Shown piece by piece: positions 25,479 to 34,443 of a stretch of 64,000 nucleotides of DNA (the first letter of the stretch is position 1; every line of letters starts with the position of its first letter). This stretch comes from Deltaproteobacteria bacterium (GTDB lineage Bacteria > Bdellovibrionota_B > Oligoflexia > Oligoflexales > Bog-1112). Location of the stretch: positions 89,518 to 153,517 of the forward strand of contig JACPKR010000053.1 of NCBI GenBank assembly GCA_016186945.1, given 5' to 3'. The notes beneath the pieces are model-generated. The model was not told the origin of the DNA, did no database searches, and worked only from the letters and a program-made list of their open reading frames with translations. The translations under genes and the position numbers were made by a program.

Positions 25479-26438
25479 TCAGGGGCTGAGTGTCAAGATA
25501 GGGTTGAGCGCTTCAAGTTCCTTGCGTGAAAAACTCTGTTTTTCGAAAGAGACGCTTCCAAACACCTCGTGGAGGATTTTCCAAGTATCGTTCTCTTTGC
25601 GCCAGTAAAGGATTTTACGCCCACGGCTGCGGAAACGCTTATCACCTTGAAAGTCCTGATTCATAAACACAACAGCATATTTAGGATGCGTGATGGTCCG
25701 TATTGCGGTCATTTCCAGATTCATATTTTTGTAGGAGTGGAATACTGATGTTTTGTACGCACGGTAGGCTTCTTTATTGCGTCCGTTGCTGGCAAAGTCT
25801 GGGGAGTATGCTTCCATGTAGCCTGCCAGATCACGCGTGGACCAATCCGCAATCCACTTTTCCGCCAGTTTATGGACAGTCTGCCTGTCTTCCTGACGGT
25901 TGACCGCTGTAGAGTCGTTGGTGATAACGACGATTCCCTGGTAAGGGCTGAGCCAGGATTTCAATTTTATGATTTCCGAATTGAAGAAGGCAACACAACC
26001 TTCCGTGACGTTTTCCTCCGCCATGCGCTGATCGTTACCTGCACCATGTATCCATATCCCGTGACCTGTTTTTTTCTCGAACTGGTCGAAGGGGTTAGGA
26101 AAGTTGAGTGGGATGGCTACAGTCCCATATTTTTCGCGTCGCAATTTTTCTTCCGGGATATGGGGAAGTGTGAAGTAGATTCCCTCGGGTGTCCTGTTGT
26201 CACCCTCACGTACTTTGTCACCTTTCTCTTTACCAATGGCGATTCTGAAATCCTTCAATAACAGCGGGTTTTCTGTAACGGGAGGGAGCGTTTGCAGGGA
26301 AGCTTCCAGCTTTACCTTATCAACAAGGAGCCAGATAAAATCTCCATCCGGCTCGGAGCTAGCGGTCTTAGCAACGGTGCTGGTTAATGCAAAGGCCCAA
26401 AAGCCGAAGAATACGCGCATCCACCCTTGCGTAATCAT
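25479..26438 (-). CDS. L,D-transpeptidase (YkuD) with C-terminal NTF2-like domain
   Basis: A periplasmic peptidoglycan cross-linking enzyme. ATG 26438 follows GGAG and overlaps the stop of the pseudouridine synthase gene (ATGA), so it is preferred to the in-frame start at 26462. A signal peptide or anchor occupies about 5-25. The YkuD catalytic block is intact: GHGIWIHGAGND (His131) and TEGCVAFFNSEI (Cys148). From about 185 to 300 comes an NTF2/SnoaL-like domain (WIADWSTRDLAGYMEAYSPDF), ending with WRKENDTWKILHEVFG. This two-domain layout occurs in periplasmic L,D-transpeptidases of several proteobacteria; the NTF2-like part has no known catalytic role. Confidence 0.87.
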   Translation of the reverse strand: MITQGWMRVFFGFWAFALTSTVAKTASSEPDGDFIWLLVDKVKLEASLQTLPPVTENPLLLKDFRIAIGKEKGDKVREGDNRTPEGIYFTLPHIPEEKLRREKYGTVAIPLNFPNPFDQFEKKTGHGIWIHGAGNDQRMAEENVTEGCVAFFNSEIIKLKSWLSPYQGIVVITNDSTAVNRQEDRQTVHKLAEKWIADWSTRDLAGYMEAYSPDFASNGRNKEAYRAYKTSVFHSYKNMNLEMTAIRTITHPKYAVVFMNQDFQGDKRFRSRGRKILYWRKENDTWKILHEVFGSVSFEKQSFSRKELEALNPILTLSP

Positions 26439-27484
26439 GAACTCTCCTCTTCTGCTTTCCATAGAACATCTCTGTAAGGTTCCAATGAATTCAGAAGTTC
26501 CCCAAGGTCTTTGGGCAGAGGAGCTTTGAATTCCATGTCTTCCAGGGTTCGCGGGTGACGAAAACCAAGACTTTTTGCATGAAGCATCTGCCTCGGCAAA
26601 TTCGACACTTGCTTGCGAAGTTCAGGAGCAAAGTGTAACGGAAATTCGTGGTAGCGATTGTAAAGTTGATCCCCTAGAACAGGACATTTTAAATCCTGAC
26701 TATGCACTCGAATCTGGTGGGTCCGACCCGTCTGTAAACTTATACTCGCCAGCGTTAAGCGGTTGCCGTAAGTTTTTTTCTTGGTAAACGTACTCACTGC
26801 ACGACGAAACTTCGAAGGCGCCTTCTCGATCGGCCTGCCGAACTTAGCCTCATAAGCTTCGGCTGTCAGAGATGCAAAGCGTTGCCGATGCAAAGGATCT
26901 CTAAACAGATAACTTTCATAGATGATTCTTGCGGCTTTCAGATAACCGTCCAACAATGCTAGGTACTCTCTCTTGATTTGTCGGGACGCAAATTGTTTAG
27001 CAAGTTTTAATTGTGTGCTCTCATTTTTAGCATAAACCATAACGCCTGTTGTGTCTTTATCCAAGCGATGAACGAGTCCAGGTCGGAAGCCAAGATCTTT
27101 CGACGCTTCCTTCCCCAGTTTATGAAGGATGCCCTCCACCAGTGTAGTCTGACGTTTACCTGCCCCGGGGTGGACTGAAACACCGGCAGGTTTGTCCACA
27201 ACGATGAGGTCTTCATCTTCGAATAAAATTGATAGATCCAAAGGTGACGGTTTCAAAACCAAGGAATCTGCTTCATCTTCCCAAACGACTTCCACCGAGT
27301 CTCCTGTTCGTAGAAGGTGGCTCCGCTTTACCGCGATTCCGTTGACGAGAATCTTACCTCGTTCTACGAGCCTCTGGATTTTTGCCCTGCTAGCATCGGG
27401 AAGATGGAGAGCGAGCCAGATATCCACTCGTACGGGAGCAGCGTCTTCAAAGTTCAGGCTTATGTGTTGTCCGGAGAAAGGCAT
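26435..27484 (-). CDS. RluA-family 23S rRNA pseudouridine synthase
   Basis: Converts uridine to pseudouridine in RNA. The frame opens at 27547, but ATG 27484 starts the conserved region and avoids overlap with the divergent gene at 27546 (349 residues). An S4 RNA-binding domain lies at about 15-70 (SRAKIQRLVERGKILVNG). The catalytic domain has DLIVVDKPAGVSVHPGAG, the active-site HRLDKDTTGVMVYAK with its Asp, and LQTGRTHQIRVH. This is the RluD-like architecture. RluC is an alternative. The YkuD gene follows with a 4-base overlap. Confidence 0.88.
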   Translation of the reverse strand: MPFSGQHISLNFEDAAPVRVDIWLALHLPDASRAKIQRLVERGKILVNGIAVKRSHLLRTGDSVEVVWEDEADSLVLKPSPLDLSILFEDEDLIVVDKPAGVSVHPGAGKRQTTLVEGILHKLGKEASKDLGFRPGLVHRLDKDTTGVMVYAKNESTQLKLAKQFASRQIKREYLALLDGYLKAARIIYESYLFRDPLHRQRFASLTAEAYEAKFGRPIEKAPSKFRRAVSTFTKKKTYGNRLTLASISLQTGRTHQIRVHSQDLKCPVLGDQLYNRYHEFPLHFAPELRKQVSNLPRQMLHAKSLGFRHPRTLEDMEFKAPLPKDLGELLNSLEPYRDVLWKAEEESS

Positions 27485-27545
27485 GGAAAAGTCCCCTATT
27501 TTTCGTATATTCGAGCAAGAATGGTGAGCAACACAGGAGGTTCCC

Positions 27546-28031
27546 ATGCGCCCTTTCCTACTGATACTCTCTTTTCTCTTTGTGCCGCTAACTTACGCAC
27601 TTTCTCGCCAGGAGGCGAGCATCATTAGCACCATGCTGGCAACGAATCGCGCACTTTGGGCGGCCGCCCGCGAGTTACCAGTCAACGCCCCCCTTCGACA
27701 ATCGGCGGATATCTTCGAACATTTATGCCAACAAACTCAAGGTCTTAGTCCGCAAGCGACTCGCTTGACCCAGGAGTTAAGAAGGATCGCACGTTCACAT
27801 TCGCAAGGTGAGAAGGCGACCGACATTTTCAGAACCGTCCGACGAGTTCTTTCCCAGCGGCTCGATCATGGCAAGGAACCGGAGAAAGTAGCAGCCAGCG
27901 AAATCGCATCAGCCTATAAGAAGATGGAGACCGATAGCCTTTCCTTTTTAGCGAACATAGCCTCGGAGGATAAAGGCTTAGCCAGTTTTCTGGAAACACG
28001 CCTGCGAGCAGCCCTGTCACGCGAAAATTAA
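27546..28031 (+). CDS. Small secreted helical protein, function unknown
   Basis: A 161-residue exported protein with signal peptide MRPFLLILSFLFVPLTYA, preceded by the strong ribosome binding site AGGAGG. The mature part is entirely helical and charged (RQEASIISTMLATNRALWAAARELP, RLTQELRRIARSHSQ). One Cys (HLCQQ). It is followed 9 bases later by the membrane-anchored acetyltransferase gene, so the two probably form an operon. I do not recognise a family. Confidence 0.65.
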   Translation: MRPFLLILSFLFVPLTYALSRQEASIISTMLATNRALWAAARELPVNAPLRQSADIFEHLCQQTQGLSPQATRLTQELRRIARSHSQGEKATDIFRTVRRVLSQRLDHGKEPEKVAASEIASAYKKMETDSLSFLANIASEDKGLASFLETRLRAALSREN

Positions 28032-28040
28032 GGAGTTTCC

Positions 28041-28673
28041 TTGCGAAAATATATCCTGGGCCTAGTTCTGGTCATCACTCTTTGCAGTCTTGTCGCCTAT
28101 TATTTTAGGGGGCCAAGCCTTCAATACGACTTCTATTCAAGCCTCGACAAGGAAATTTCCGACGGTGATTATCATACGGTCCTGGCGATCCACAGGGACT
28201 GTTTCGACGAGTCCAGGAAAAAAAACCTGGTCCGCTATTTCCAGAAATATGGTGGTGATGACCTCGCCACGGCCCAGGTTCGCTCCGAGTCTTTTCAAGC
28301 TAACTACAGCAAGGAGCAGCTCAAGTCCTTTCGCAATACCGTAAACGTATACGTAGTCAGGGAAAAGCAGGACATCATCGGCCTCTTCAACTGCCGGGAA
28401 GAAACCGAGCTGACAAACCACTCCATGATGGTCTTCAACGTCTGCCTGAAACCTAGTAAGAGACGTAAGGGACTAGGCCCCCTTATGATGAAAGAAGCGA
28501 TAGAAAAATGTCCCCAACCAGGGCAGGATTTTACCCTTCTTGTTTATAAAGATGACACCTATGTGGTCGACTTTTACAAGAAACTAAACTTCGAGATCAT
28601 CTCCGACCTCAAAGAGTGGGACGACCAGTTCCCGTATTTCAACAAGTATCTTATGATATACAGAGGCCCGTAA
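28041..28673 (+). CDS. GNAT acetyltransferase with N-terminal membrane anchor or signal
   Basis: A 210-residue protein that starts with TTG behind AAGGAG. Residues about 4-22 form a membrane segment (YILGLVLVITLCSLVAYYF). The rest is a GNAT fold: RRKGLGPLMMKEAI is the acetyl-CoA-binding Q/R-x-x-G-x-G/A block and VYKDDTYVVDFYKKLNFEII is the C-terminal block with the usual F-Y-K-K-L-x-F. The positive start (MRK) predicts the catalytic domain outside the cytoplasm, which is odd for an acetyl-CoA enzyme. The TAA stop is the first triplet of a family 1 repeat. Confidence 0.75.
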   Translation: MRKYILGLVLVITLCSLVAYYFRGPSLQYDFYSSLDKEISDGDYHTVLAIHRDCFDESRKKNLVRYFQKYGGDDLATAQVRSESFQANYSKEQLKSFRNTVNVYVVREKQDIIGLFNCREETELTNHSMMVFNVCLKPSKRRKGLGPLMMKEAIEKCPQPGQDFTLLVYKDDTYVVDFYKKLNFEIISDLKEWDDQFPYFNKYLMIYRGP

Positions 28674-28812
28674 TGCGTAAGCCACCTGGGGCAAGGAGGT
28701 GGTTTGGAGGAAACTGCGCAGCTGGTTCCTCCAAGAAATCCGGGGGAGGCGACGCTTCACTCGCCCCCCCAAACCCCCCTCTCCCTATTTGCCCCAAGTG
28801 GCTTACCCATTA
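28671..28812. repeat. Family 1 MITE-like repeat, copy A (full)
   Basis: A 142-bp element with terminal inverted repeats (TAATGCGTAAGCC at the left, GGCTTACCCATTA at the right, continuing into about 22 bp of matching ends). Inside are GGAGGTGGTTTGGAGGAAAC, CTGCGCAG and the C-rich CCCCCCAAACCCCCC block. The first TAA is the stop codon of the acetyltransferase gene. It is the reference for this family. Confidence 0.92.
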
Positions 28813-28944
28813 CCCTAACTTGCTAAAATTGCTTCCCCTTTCATAAAAGATTTGCTATGAACGTCGGGATCCTGTTAGATCGCCGGGACTTAGGTCCTGG
28901 AATTCCTTTTTTTTAAACCTCCAATAAATTTGAGTGGTGAGAAA

Positions 28945-29643
28945 ATGAAAACAAAGCCAATCATTTGTCTACTTGATGAAGATGCTGAAGTTAAACAAGG
29001 ATGGGAGCTTGCACTCGGGCCTGATGCGCAACTCTGTTATTTCCCGGACCATCTGGAACTTTTCAACACAGCCGCCAGTCAGAAGGATCTCATTTCTTCC
29101 TTTTCCTGCATTATTGTCGGGCGTTACTTTAAACACATCAATCTTGATACCGTCTCCAGCAATGTGACTGAGATGCTAAAAGAGCATGGCGCCGGTCCGA
29201 TATTTCTCAACTGGCAAGGTTACGTTACAAAGGAAGAAGTGAACAGCAAGTTCGACGGCAAGTTGTTCCATCGTTACGGAGTCAAATGGCAGACCCTGCG
29301 GTTACGGATTCAGAAGTTCGAAAAGACTCTAAAACCAGCAATCGTCCCTGAATTAAAGAGAGAAAATTTCCCCGTCACCTTCTCAAAACCTGCCAGCAGT
29401 ATTTCACGACCCGACCGTTGTTTGCACATTCTTAAGACCATGGCTCATAACGCCCAAGGGCCGCATAAGGAAAAGATTGAATTCTACGCAAAAAAAGATC
29501 CGAAAACCGGAGTGAAACTCCTGGAAGCCATCTATGATCGTCTTCTTACCGATCGCGAACGTCCAGAAGACTGTCCAAGCCGCTACATCAACACTTCGCC
29601 CATTATAGCGAAACGCATACTTCAGAATGCACTCTACGGTTGA
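28945..29643 (+). CDS. Receiver-like domain protein without phosphoacceptor, function unknown
   Basis: ATG 28945 follows GGTGAG; a TTG at 28930 lacks a ribosome binding site. The 232-residue protein begins KPIICLLDEDAEVKQGWELAL, like the acidic pocket of a response-regulator receiver, but the central strand reads FSCIIVGRYF with no Asp at the phosphorylation site. The later part (YGVKWQTLRLRIQKFEKTL and a helical C-terminus with RPEDCPSRYI) is not recognised. A degenerate receiver or unrelated Rossmann-like domain is possible. It is convergent with folA, overlapping by 10 bases. Confidence 0.6.
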   Translation: MKTKPIICLLDEDAEVKQGWELALGPDAQLCYFPDHLELFNTAASQKDLISSFSCIIVGRYFKHINLDTVSSNVTEMLKEHGAGPIFLNWQGYVTKEEVNSKFDGKLFHRYGVKWQTLRLRIQKFEKTLKPAIVPELKRENFPVTFSKPASSISRPDRCLHILKTMAHNAQGPHKEKIEFYAKKDPKTGVKLLEAIYDRLLTDRERPEDCPSRYINTSPIIAKRILQNALYG

Positions 29644-30131
29644 GACTTCCTTTCCCAAACTTCAAATTGCCAGGCAAGTTCTTGCCCTTCATCGGGGTGG
29701 TAGACCGACTGAGTTCGTTCCCACCCCTCCCATGACATTTCGGGAAAATAGGTATCAGCAGGCCCGTCGTAAAAAACCTTGCTGAGGTACATCTTGCTGC
29801 AATACGGGAGGCATGTTTCATAAACCTTGCCGCCTCCTGCTACAAAAAGCTCGCTCTCTTCTTGTTCCCGCGCTAAAGAAATGGCCTCTTCCCATGTTCC
29901 CACGACTTTACAATCGGGTGCTGCAAAGTCAGCGTTCCGACTGAGGACAAACATCTTCCTTCCTGGCAGGGCTTTTCCGATCGCCTCATACGTGGTCCGA
30001 CCCACAAGAAGGCAATGGCCCATCGTCAGTTTTTTGAAATTTCGCAAGTCCGACGGCAAATGCCAAGGCAACGAGCCTTCTCGTCCGATCTCCCCCTTCA
30101 ATCCAACGGCGGCGATGATCGAAATCTTCAA
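29634..30131 (-). CDS. folA: Dihydrofolate reductase
   Basis: Reduces dihydrofolate to tetrahydrofolate with NADPH. The 165-residue length is normal. Motifs in order: ISIIAAVGLKGEIGREGSLPWHLPSDL (substrate and Met20 loop, catalytic Asp in place), LLVGRTTYEAIGKALPGR (NADPH), VLSRN, and ELFVAGGGKVYE. It lies 8 bases after thyA on the same strand, the standard thyA-folA pair that recycles the dihydrofolate made by thymidylate synthase. Confidence 0.95.
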   Translation of the reverse strand: MKISIIAAVGLKGEIGREGSLPWHLPSDLRNFKKLTMGHCLLVGRTTYEAIGKALPGRKMFVLSRNADFAAPDCKVVGTWEEAISLAREQEESELFVAGGGKVYETCLPYCSKMYLSKVFYDGPADTYFPEMSWEGWERTQSVYHPDEGQELAWQFEVWERKSQP

Positions 30132-30139
30132 ATTTCCTC

Positions 30140-30934
30140 CTAAACTGCTACAGGTGCTTTAATATGAGGGTGCGGGTCATAATTCTCGAAATGAAAATCT
30201 TCAGTTCGGTATGAGAACAAGTCGTCTGGTCTTCGCAAGATCTTCAGAGTCGGCAAAGCCCTCGGCTCGCGCGCAAGCTGTAAATCGACTTGATCCCTGT
30301 GATTAGCATACAAATGAACGTCTCCCCCCGTCCATACGAAGGTTCCCACATCCAAATCACACTGCTGTGCAATCATATGCGTAAGAAGAGCATAAGACGC
30401 AATGTTGAACCCAACACCGATAAACAAGTCGCATGAGCGCTGATAAAGCTGGCAGGAAAGCTGCCCATTGGCGACATAGAACTGAAAAAGACAGTGACAT
30501 GGCGGCAAGGCCATTTTAGGTAAGTCTGACGGGTTCCAAGCGGATACAATGTGGCGTCGAGAGTTTGGATTCTCCCGTATGGATGTCACCACGTTAGCGA
30601 TCTGATCAATCATGCCTCCGTCAGGGGTGGGCCATGAGCGCCACTGATAACCGTAGATCGGGCCAAGATCGCCGTTTTTGTCCGCCCATGGGTCCCAGAT
30701 ATGGCAGCCGTGTTCTTGCAACCAACGCACATTCGTGCCGCCCCGCAGAAACCACAGCAGTTCGACAAGCACCGAGCGGACGTGGATTTTCTTCGTCGTC
30801 AGTAGAGGAAAGCCTCTCTGCAAATCGAAATGCATCTGCCTTCCGAACACGCTCAAAGTGCCCGTTCCCGTGCGATCCTCACGATAGACGCCATTGTTTT
30901 TAACTTCTTTCATTAGTTCAAGATATTGCTGCAT
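30140..30934 (-). CDS. thyA: Thymidylate synthase
   Basis: Methylates dUMP to dTMP using methylene-tetrahydrofolate. The 264-residue length matches E. coli ThyA. Conserved features: [40 protein letters not shown], catalytic Cys in [31 protein letters not shown] and the C-terminal APVAV. Followed by folA after 8 bases. No anomalies. Confidence 0.97.
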   Translation of the reverse strand: MQQYLELMKEVKNNGVYREDRTGTGTLSVFGRQMHFDLQRGFPLLTTKKIHVRSVLVELLWFLRGGTNVRWLQEHGCHIWDPWADKNGDLGPIYGYQWRSWPTPDGGMIDQIANVVTSIRENPNSRRHIVSAWNPSDLPKMALPPCHCLFQFYVANGQLSCQLYQRSCDLFIGVGFNIASYALLTHMIAQQCDLDVGTFVWTGGDVHLYANHRDQVDLQLAREPRALPTLKILRRPDDLFSYRTEDFHFENYDPHPHIKAPVAV

Positions 30935-30979
30935 GACCGCTCCCTATGATATACCAATTGTCTTCTACTTATACCTTCC

Positions 30980-31055
30980 GGTCCCATCGATTAAGAGGAT
31001 AAATCACTCGTTTCCTAAATGAGAGCTCCAGGTTCAATCCCTGGTGGGACCGCCA
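30980..31055 (+). tRNA. tRNA-Arg (anticodon CCU), CCA encoded
   Basis: A 76-nt cloverleaf. Acceptor GGTCCCA pairs with TGGGACC, discriminator G, and an encoded CCA at 31053-31055. D arm GATT/AATC, anticodon arm CTCGT/ATGAG with loop TTCCTAA (anticodon CCT, codon AGG), and T arm CCAGG/CCTGG with loop TTCAATC. All stems pair apart from one G-T in the anticodon stem. A partial family 1 repeat begins 7 bases after the CCA. Confidence 0.93.
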
Positions 31056-31062
31056 CCAAAAT

Positions 31063-31137
31063 CCTCCCCCGGATTTCTTGGAGGAACCAGCTGCGCAGTT
31101 TCCTCCAAACCACCTCCTTGCCCCGGTTGGCTTACGC
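31063..31137. repeat. Family 1 MITE-like repeat, copy B (partial, inverted)
   Basis: Reverse-oriented fragment of about 75 bp, running from CCTCCCCCGGATTTCTTGG to GGCTTACGC. It corresponds to the left half of copy A with one terminal repeat and lacks the C-rich block and the other end. It lies between tRNA-Arg and the following outer-membrane protein gene. Confidence 0.85.
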
Positions 31138-31188
31138 TTTACTCCCGCTGATGTTATGATTAAAAATAACAACAAAAAGGGTGAAACA

Positions 31189-31875
31189 TTGCGCTCGACG
31201 ATTTTCAAGCTATTGCTGCTATCAGAGGCATTGATCTTCGCAGGCCTCTTAAGGGGGCAGAACGAGGCCGTGCCCCCGCTTCAAAAAGAGGACATGGATG
31301 CGGAAGAAACACAGGCGCCTCCCGAGAAAGGCACGATGGAGAAGGGGGAGCGAGAACTTGCCTACACGCGCCCTCGCGTAACCCTCGGCTTACTGCCCTC
31401 GTACATCGTACTTTCTGGCGATCTTGAAAACTACGGGGGAAGTGTGCCGGCCTTTTCGTTAGCTTTCAAAAAGACAGGGTTTGGTGGTTGGGGTGAGACC
31501 TTCCCTGTCTACATGGGCGTGTTCGAGTCTGTATCCTTCTTCTCTGCAAGCAACGAAACATCCACCAGCAAAAAACAACTTGAAAGCGGCCATTTTCTCC
31601 TGGGACTTGAGTTCATGGGAACAAAGCCTCAGGTCGGCTTCGAGGTGGTGTTCAACTTCGGCCTGGGTTTATACATTGTCAATACGAAAGACACTCCGAC
31701 AGGAAGCACTGAGACAACAAAGGAAAACAAAACAAAAGCCGCCCCATTCTTCGGTCTTGGTGCTGGCTACAGAGTGATGGAACGCCTTTCTCTTAATTTC
31801 GCTACATCCATGCACGCCCCCAGTGCTGGCATGACTTACACGCAATGGCAGCTCGGTGCCTGGATTATCCTTTAG
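31189..31875 (+). CDS. Predicted outer-membrane beta-barrel protein, function unknown
   Basis: TTG 31189 lies 3 bases behind an AAAGGGTGA ribosome binding site and puts a signal peptide right at the N-terminus (MRSTIFKLLLLSEALIFAGLLRGQ); the open frame continues upstream into the family 1 repeat, where it is not coding. After a Glu/Pro-rich linker, the mature part has alternating amphipathic strands rich in Gly and aromatic residues (RVTLGLLPSYIVLSGDL, VGFEVVFNFGLGLYIV, FFGLGAGYRVMERLSLNFATSM) and ends with WQLGAWIIL, an outer-membrane-barrel-like terminus though Leu rather than Phe. 228 residues. It overlaps the 3' end of the convergent OmpP1-like gene by 4 bases. Confidence 0.62.
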   Translation: MRSTIFKLLLLSEALIFAGLLRGQNEAVPPLQKEDMDAEETQAPPEKGTMEKGERELAYTRPRVTLGLLPSYIVLSGDLENYGGSVPAFSLAFKKTGFGGWGETFPVYMGVFESVSFFSASNETSTSKKQLESGHFLLGLEFMGTKPQVGFEVVFNFGLGLYIVNTKDTPTGSTETTKENKTKAAPFFGLGAGYRVMERLSLNFATSMHAPSAGMTYTQWQLGAWIIL

Positions 31876-32978
31876 ACAGACAGAGAGAGTCTTGTGAAGA
31901 ACCTGACGTCGGGGCGATCCCCAACTTTTTTCCCCTGTTCTTCTCCGTAGGAACCTATATACAAGCGCACAAACTTTCCTCCGAAGAACACAGATGCGGT
32001 TGGGTAGCCCTGATTCAAACCAAGCGCCAAGCCGACTTTCTCAGCTAGGGAAAAGTCTAGACCCAAGTGCAGATTCTTAAAAGAATTCGTCTCATTGTTG
32101 GAAAGTAAGTCACGATAATCCCCATGAAACGTCAATTTGGTGCCATCCCATAGCCAAGCAAACGTAGCACCTAGATTTATAGTCTGTTTGATGGATTCTA
32201 ACGGTGGCCCGTCTTTTTCCGTCTTCGCGAATTGAGTTTCACCCACGTCATCGACAGTCAGAGCAAATTGTGTGCGGTAGCTCTCCCCCTGGAGTAACGG
32301 TGGTCTGTAGATGGAACCGACATCTAGCCCGTACCCTTTGCCTTTATTTCGGTAATTGTCGATGCTGAGTTCCTTGATTTCCTTAATGTCGGAAAGGTTC
32401 AAGCTTGCTGTCACCTGGGTCCTGTCGAGATACTTCAAGGTGCCCCCCACCCATACACCTTCGTAAACATCGTGAGCATAGCTTGTTATGAGACCGAGGT
32501 TTGTGAATGCTTTGAAGTCTACAGTCTCCAGACCACTGAATTCCAAATCCTTGAATGCGAACGCACGCGCGAACGCAGAGGTGACTATGCCAATCGCAAA
32601 ACGGTTGGCGATAATGCCAGAAAAGTTAGAAAAACCCACAAAAAGGGGGGTTTTGACAAGATCATCGACCAGAGAAACCTTCTCTGAATCTGAATCGTCC
32701 TGAACCTTCGCAATTACGGAAGAGATATTGCGGGAAACTTCGGGCATGGGGGAAAAGAGGACGAGACGTTCCCTATTTTCTTCCTCTTTGTTCGCCAGCA
32801 GGGCAGCTGGGTTGTAAAAAATGGCGTCGACATCTTCGCTTCCTGCCAATCCAGCATGCCCCCTTCCCAATGACGAGGCTCCTCGATAAACACTGAACGC
32901 ATCGGCAGCAAGACTAACGGAGGAAAAAATTGCAAAACAAAACAGACAAAGCACGCGAACGGCAAAGGTCCTTCGCAT
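31872..32978 (-). CDS. Outer-membrane protein, TraF/FadL (OmpP1)-like barrel
   Basis: A 368-residue exported protein with signal peptide to about 24 (VLCLFCFAIFSSVSLA). The mature N-terminus, FSVYRGASSLGRGHAGLAGSEDVDAIFYNPAAL, is the hallmark of OmpP1/FadL and the related conjugal-transfer TraF-like barrels (gene for hydrophobic-substrate uptake or an orphan barrel). Regular two-residue alternating strands follow, such as GVWVGGTLKYLDRTQVTASLNL and LHLGLDFSLAEKVGLALGLN. The last residue is Val after LSLS. Transported substrate is unknown. A family 2 repeat lies 12 bases upstream of its start. Confidence 0.75.
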   Translation of the reverse strand: MRRTFAVRVLCLFCFAIFSSVSLAADAFSVYRGASSLGRGHAGLAGSEDVDAIFYNPAALLANKEEENRERLVLFSPMPEVSRNISSVIAKVQDDSDSEKVSLVDDLVKTPLFVGFSNFSGIIANRFAIGIVTSAFARAFAFKDLEFSGLETVDFKAFTNLGLITSYAHDVYEGVWVGGTLKYLDRTQVTASLNLSDIKEIKELSIDNYRNKGKGYGLDVGSIYRPPLLQGESYRTQFALTVDDVGETQFAKTEKDGPPLESIKQTINLGATFAWLWDGTKLTFHGDYRDLLSNNETNSFKNLHLGLDFSLAEKVGLALGLNQGYPTASVFFGGKFVRLYIGSYGEEQGKKVGDRPDVRFFTRLSLSV

Positions 32979-32990
32979 AGGTCATCCTTG

Positions 32991-33161
32991 TATAGTGTTC
33001 AAGATAATCAATTTGGGGACAAACTTTTTGAAAAAAGTTATTTCCCCAAGCCCCTTTTTAAAAACTTCAGTATTTGAAGTTTTTTTTTGGGGGGAGGCGT
33101 GGAGGGGAACTTTTTTTCAAAAAAGGTCCTCTCCACAAATTCGTTTTCCTAAATACTATAG
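32991..33161. repeat. Family 2 palindromic repeat, copy b (full, inverted)
   Basis: A 171-bp element in the opposite orientation to copy a, from TATAGTGTTC to AATACTATAG, with the same interior blocks. Its right end supplies the TAG stop codon of the M23 peptidase gene (33156-33158), and its left end is 12 bases upstream of the OmpP1-like gene start. Confidence 0.88.
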
Positions 33162-34424
33162 CATAATTGCTGGCTCTTGGGGGCTGGCCAGTCGAATGCG
33201 TTCTTTGTGACCGTTGAGCTGTGCGTACAAACGTTTGGCCTCAATCATGAAACGGTCCTGATCTTTGACATCGACAGGTTTTTCCCGGGGAAAGCGCTTG
33301 CCTAAAGGATCCTTAAAGATGCCATTTTCGTAGAACTCGAAATGCAGGTGCGGCGCACTAGCCAGTCCTGTTTGTCCCACGTATCCGATGACATCACCCT
33401 GATTGACTTTCTTGCCCAGATGCAAACCCTTTGCAAATCCACTCAAGTGTTTGTACGCGGTCATGAAATGGGCATTGTGACGCAGCTTGATCATATTACC
33501 CGCTCCTCCATTCCGTCCGAACTGAAGCACCCGACCGTCACCTACAGCATAAACGGGTGTCCCTTCTGCCGCGGCATAGTCAACTCCCCGATGCGGACGA
33601 TTGATTTTAAGGATAGGGTGGAAGCGCTGCTGACTAAAACGCGAACTGATGCGGCTATACTTTAAAGGTGTTTTGAGAAATTTCCCTCTCAGGTTTTTCC
33701 CTTCCCAATCGTAGTAGTCGACATGATCAGCCGTCTCGAAACGGATAGCAAGAAGGTCTTCATCCCTTCTCTTGACTTCTGCCACCTGGATTACGCCAAA
33801 CCCCGCATCTTGCCCCTGCACGATTCGTTTTTCCACAAGGAGCGCCCACTCGTCGTCAGGGTGAAGTTCGCGAGAAAAGTCAATCTGCCACCCCAAAATT
33901 CCGGCAAGTTGGTCAATTAACTCCGGAGACATACCTTCTCCCCTTGCGGAATCCCACAAGGAAGATTTGATGATCCCGGTAAAAGCAATTGTCTCGATAC
34001 TGACAGGGTGGTCAATGCTTTGTGCCATCCATATATCATTCCCCTGTCTTGTGATCGCTAACTCGTGTTCCAGAGAGAAGGATACCTTGACACTATGTAG
34101 GTTATCCCCACTCCAATGGAGAGCAATCGGAGTTCCGAAAGAAATCTTGGCAAGGTCAAACTCAGATTTCGCAGCAGCAATGATATTCAGAACAGTCAAG
34201 GGAGCGATGTTTTTCGACGCCAGAGTGTCATAAAAAGACGAGTTGCGAGGAATCTGCAAAGTATCGACAGTGAACTCGGGAACTGGCTCTGGCAAAGGAC
34301 CTTGCGCGGATTCTTCGACACGGGGTAAAACCGAGGGAACCTTCTCCTTTACTGACGTTTGCATCCAAAAAAGACTGGCAACACCAAGGATTAAAATAAA
34401 GAGAGGTATAAGCGTTCGGCGCAT
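33156..34424 (-). CDS. M23-family metallopeptidase (LytM-type), membrane-anchored
   Basis: A peptidoglycan endopeptidase or a LytM-type activator. ATG 34424 follows AGGAAG and is preferred over the TTG at 34451. An N-terminal membrane segment (LIPLFILILGVASLFWM) precedes a helical/beta region with OapA/Csd3-like features (NSSFYDTLASKNIAPLTVLNII). The C-terminal LytM domain is intact for zinc: HRGVDYAAAEGTPVYAVGDG, YKHLSGFAKGL and HLHFEFY. It ends in a family 2 repeat, which provides the stop codon. It follows the SprT-like gene by 19 bases. Confidence 0.88.
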   Translation of the reverse strand: MRRTLIPLFILILGVASLFWMQTSVKEKVPSVLPRVEESAQGPLPEPVPEFTVDTLQIPRNSSFYDTLASKNIAPLTVLNIIAAAKSEFDLAKISFGTPIALHWSGDNLHSVKVSFSLEHELAITRQGNDIWMAQSIDHPVSIETIAFTGIIKSSLWDSARGEGMSPELIDQLAGILGWQIDFSRELHPDDEWALLVEKRIVQGQDAGFGVIQVAEVKRRDEDLLAIRFETADHVDYYDWEGKNLRGKFLKTPLKYSRISSRFSQQRFHPILKINRPHRGVDYAAAEGTPVYAVGDGRVLQFGRNGGAGNMIKLRHNAHFMTAYKHLSGFAKGLHLGKKVNQGDVIGYVGQTGLASAPHLHFEFYENGIFKDPLGKRFPREKPVDVKDQDRFMIEAKRLYAQLNGHKERIRLASPQEPAIML

Positions 34425-34443
34425 GTTCTTCCTGATGAAACAT

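Noticed and set aside
31078..31188. Upstream extension of the outer-membrane barrel gene into the repeat.
   Set aside because: The extension translates the family 1 fragment; TTG 31189 with AAAGGGTGA and a signal peptide is the better start.
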